A DNA stretch of 7,905 bases from JAAYZQ01 sp034428935 (GTDB lineage Bacteria; Chloroflexota; Anaerolineae; JAAYZQ01). This document shows, piece after piece, positions 7,069 through 7,905 of this stretch. Under the pieces are notes generated by a model that worked only from the letters and a program-made list of their open reading frames with translations, was not told the DNA's origin and made no database searches. The position numbers and the translations under genes were made by a program. Where the stretch lies: assembly GCA_034428935.1 (NCBI GenBank), contig DAOUHB010000243.1:1-7905 (forward strand). The letters are read 5' to 3'. Position 1 is the first letter of the stretch; every line of letters begins with the position of its first letter.

Positions 7069-7077
7069 TGCTACAAT
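7049..7077 (+). promoter_or_regulatory. Candidate promoter of the solute-binding protein gene
   Basis: TACAAT (7072-7077) is preceded by TGC (7069-7071), an extended -10. At 17 nt upstream the -35 position is TTGCGC (7049-7054), matching only the TTG of the consensus. A weak -35 with an extended -10 often marks a regulated promoter. Predicted transcription start is near 7084, leaving a leader of about 150 nt. Confidence 0.5.
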
Positions 7078-7095
7078 CAATGCAACGTGTTGGGA

Positions 7096-7132
7096 GGCCA
7101 GAGCATGGCCGGCGTGGCAGCAGACGCGCTGC
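7096..7132 (+). promoter_or_regulatory. Two small hairpins in the solute-binding protein leader
   Basis: GGCCA (7096-7100) pairs with TGGCC (7106-7110) across a 5-nt loop. GCAGC (7117-7121) pairs with GCTGC (7128-7132) across a 6-nt loop. Neither is followed by a U-run, so they are not intrinsic terminators. The first overlaps the ribosome site and ATG of the candidate upstream ORF. No known riboswitch class was recognised. Confidence 0.35.
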
Positions 7133-7149
7133 TCGAATCAAGGTCTTGA
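7105..7149 (+). CDS. Candidate 14-codon upstream ORF (leader peptide)
   Basis: ATG at 7105 opens a frame of 14 codons (MAGVAADALLESRS) ending in TGA at 7147-7149. It is preceded by GGGAGG (7092-7097) with a 7-nt spacing, as good as the sites of the real genes here. It lies wholly in the leader of the solute-binding protein gene, 87 nt before that start. There is no run of one amino acid as in classic attenuators, though 4 of 14 residues are Ala. It may be a regulatory leader peptide, or chance in G/C-rich DNA. Confidence 0.3.
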   Translation: MAGVAADALLESRS

Positions 7150-7223
7150 GCAAAGGGGGTGAGAAGCCAGACAAGATTTCTGCGTCACTCGATGGTTTTG
7201 TCAGCGTAGATGCGAAAACTGAA

Positions 7224-7230
7224 AAGGAGG
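7224..7230 (+). promoter_or_regulatory. Ribosome binding site fixing the solute-binding protein start
   Basis: AAGGAGG with a 6-nt spacing precedes the ATG at 7237. The frame also has an ATG at 7210, but that one has no ribosome site and would add nine charged residues (MRKLKRRER) before the signal peptide. The start at 7237 is preferred. Confidence 0.8.
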
Positions 7231-7236
7231 GAAAGG

Positions 7237-7767
7237 ATGTCTACTGTCAAAAGGACCCTGCTTGCCGGTGTGTCCCTCGTGACACTGTTGGCTCTCCTGG
7301 CCGCCTGTGGCGCAACACCCGCCCCGGTGGAAGAGAAAATCCAGGTTGTAAAAGAGACGGTCGTCGTGGCTGGCACATCACAGGTGGTCGAAAAAGAAGT
7401 GACCAAGGTTGTCCAGGAGACGGTGGAGAAGGTGGTCACCCCCACCCCCCTTCCCCAACGTGACGTCATCATTGTCGGGCTATCGGCAGCGCCCGATACG
7501 CTCGACCCGGCCGATCACCGCAATCGCCAGTCGGAGACGGTGCTCCGCAACATGTTCGATGGGCTGGTCACCAGGGACAACGCCAGCGGCGTGCACCTGG
7601 AGCTTGCCGAGGATCTGAACTGGCTGGACGACACGACCCTGGAGGTCAAGCTGCGCCAGGGCGTCAAGTTCCACGATGGCGTCGAGATGACCGCTGACGA
7701 TATAGTCTTTACCTTCGAGCGCATCATCAATGAAAACATGACTGGACATTGGCGAAAATCACTTTAA
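7237..7767 (+). CDS. ABC transporter family 5 (peptide/opine-type) solute-binding lipoprotein, 3'-truncated
   Basis: The 176-residue product is the front of an extracellular DppA/OppA-type binding protein, which normally exceeds 500 residues. Residues 1-23 are a lipoprotein signal peptide (basic KR, then LVTLLALLAA) with lipobox LAAC and the lipidated Cys24. Residues 25-75 are a Val/Glu/Lys-rich linker ending TPTPLP, in the style of Chloroflexota binding proteins, lifting the domain off the membrane. Residues 76-168 match the start of the SBP_bac_5 domain: APDTLDP (85-91), NMFDGLV (105-111), KLRQGVKFHDG (138-148) and TADDIVFTFERI (152-163). After about Met168 the sequence becomes unrelated (TGHWRKSL, then TAA), so the gene is broken by an insertion, rearrangement or assembly join near 7740. 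The intact protein would capture the substrate for the divergent operon; as shown it lacks most of its binding fold and should not function. Confidence 0.85.
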   Translation: MSTVKRTLLAGVSLVTLLALLAACGATPAPVEEKIQVVKETVVVAGTSQVVEKEVTKVVQETVEKVVTPTPLPQRDVIIVGLSAAPDTLDPADHRNRQSETVLRNMFDGLVTRDNASGVHLELAEDLNWLDDTTLEVKLRQGVKFHDGVEMTADDIVFTFERIINENMTGHWRKSL

Positions 7768-7905
7768 CAACACCATAGAGCCATTTAACCGTAGGCCGTG
7801 TGAAGGCGTGCAGAAATAATCCAGGCTCGGGGATGATTTGAACCTGGGCGGCACGCGCGCTGGCAGTCAGCGGGAGCTAGACGGGCATAGCGCTCAGCCG
7901 CAGAA
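7741..7905. other. Unassigned sequence beyond the break in the solute-binding protein gene
   Basis: This stretch does not continue the binding-protein domain in any forward frame. Plus-strand frames close quickly (TAA at 7765-7767 and further stops by about 7840). On the minus strand 39 codons are open from the window edge to a TAA at 7787-7785, with no recognisable motif. An imperfect inverted repeat, CCAGGCTC (7821-7828) with GAACCTGG (7840-7847), is present. It could be the end of an insertion sequence or foreign DNA joined at the break; no family was recognised. Confidence 0.5.

Noticed and set aside
7005..7463. Plus-strand open frame of 152 codons across the intergenic region
   Set aside because: It runs through both promoters and into the binding-protein gene in another frame; composition is not protein-like and there is no ribosome site.
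7821..7850. tRNA-like T-arm on the minus strand (GGTTCAAATC)
   Set aside because: The flanking bases do not form the required 5-bp T stem, and no acceptor, D or anticodon arms fit around it.
7785..7904. 39-codon open stretch on the minus strand at the right edge, considered as a transposase C-terminus
   Set aside because: Too short to be significant at this base composition and no transposase motif is recognisable; kept only as unassigned sequence.

Overview
The window is GC-rich bacterial DNA with strongly G/C-biased third codon positions. The best taxonomic clue is the right-hand lipoprotein. Its lipobox cysteine is followed by a Val/Lys/Glu-rich linker (VVKETVVV, VVEKEV, VVQETVEKVV) ending in TPTPLP. 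That style is typical of ABC solute-binding proteins of Chloroflexota (Anaerolineae-like lineages), so the source is probably a Chloroflexota genome or metagenomic contig. This is an inference, not proof.

Layout. Bases 1-63 may hold the tail of a convergent plus-strand gene. Bases 70-6962 are one compact minus-strand operon, read right to left: an RpiR-type regulator (6962-6096), a C45-family autoproteolytic acyltransferase/hydrolase (6076-4994), an octopine/nopaline-type dehydrogenase (4915-3728), and a 1222-residue protein (3738-70). The last one joins a B12-binding domain, a cobalamin mutase-like region and a MutL/GlmL-type ATPase in a single chain. Gaps are 19 and 78 nt and the last two genes overlap by 11 nt, so co-transcription from one promoter is likely. 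That promoter is visible at 6983-7011 (TTGACA, 17 nt, TATACT). A second, divergent promoter (7049-7077) reads rightwards through a roughly 150-nt leader with a possible 14-codon upstream ORF. It drives a family 5 solute-binding lipoprotein (7237-7767), which breaks off after about 168 normal residues. The last ~165 bases (7741-7905) look unrelated to it and have no recognisable gene.

How the genes may work together (inference): the binding protein would deliver a small peptide, acylated amino acid or opine-like compound. The Ntn-hydrolase-type C45 enzyme would cut or transfer its amide-linked group. The opine dehydrogenase-like enzyme would act on the secondary amine or oxo acid. The adenosylcobalamin enzyme would rearrange the carbon or amino skeleton, with its own built-in reactivating ATPase. 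The RpiR protein would control both divergent units. I do not recognise this gene combination as a described pathway. The single-chain mutase-plus-reactivase is the most interesting element.
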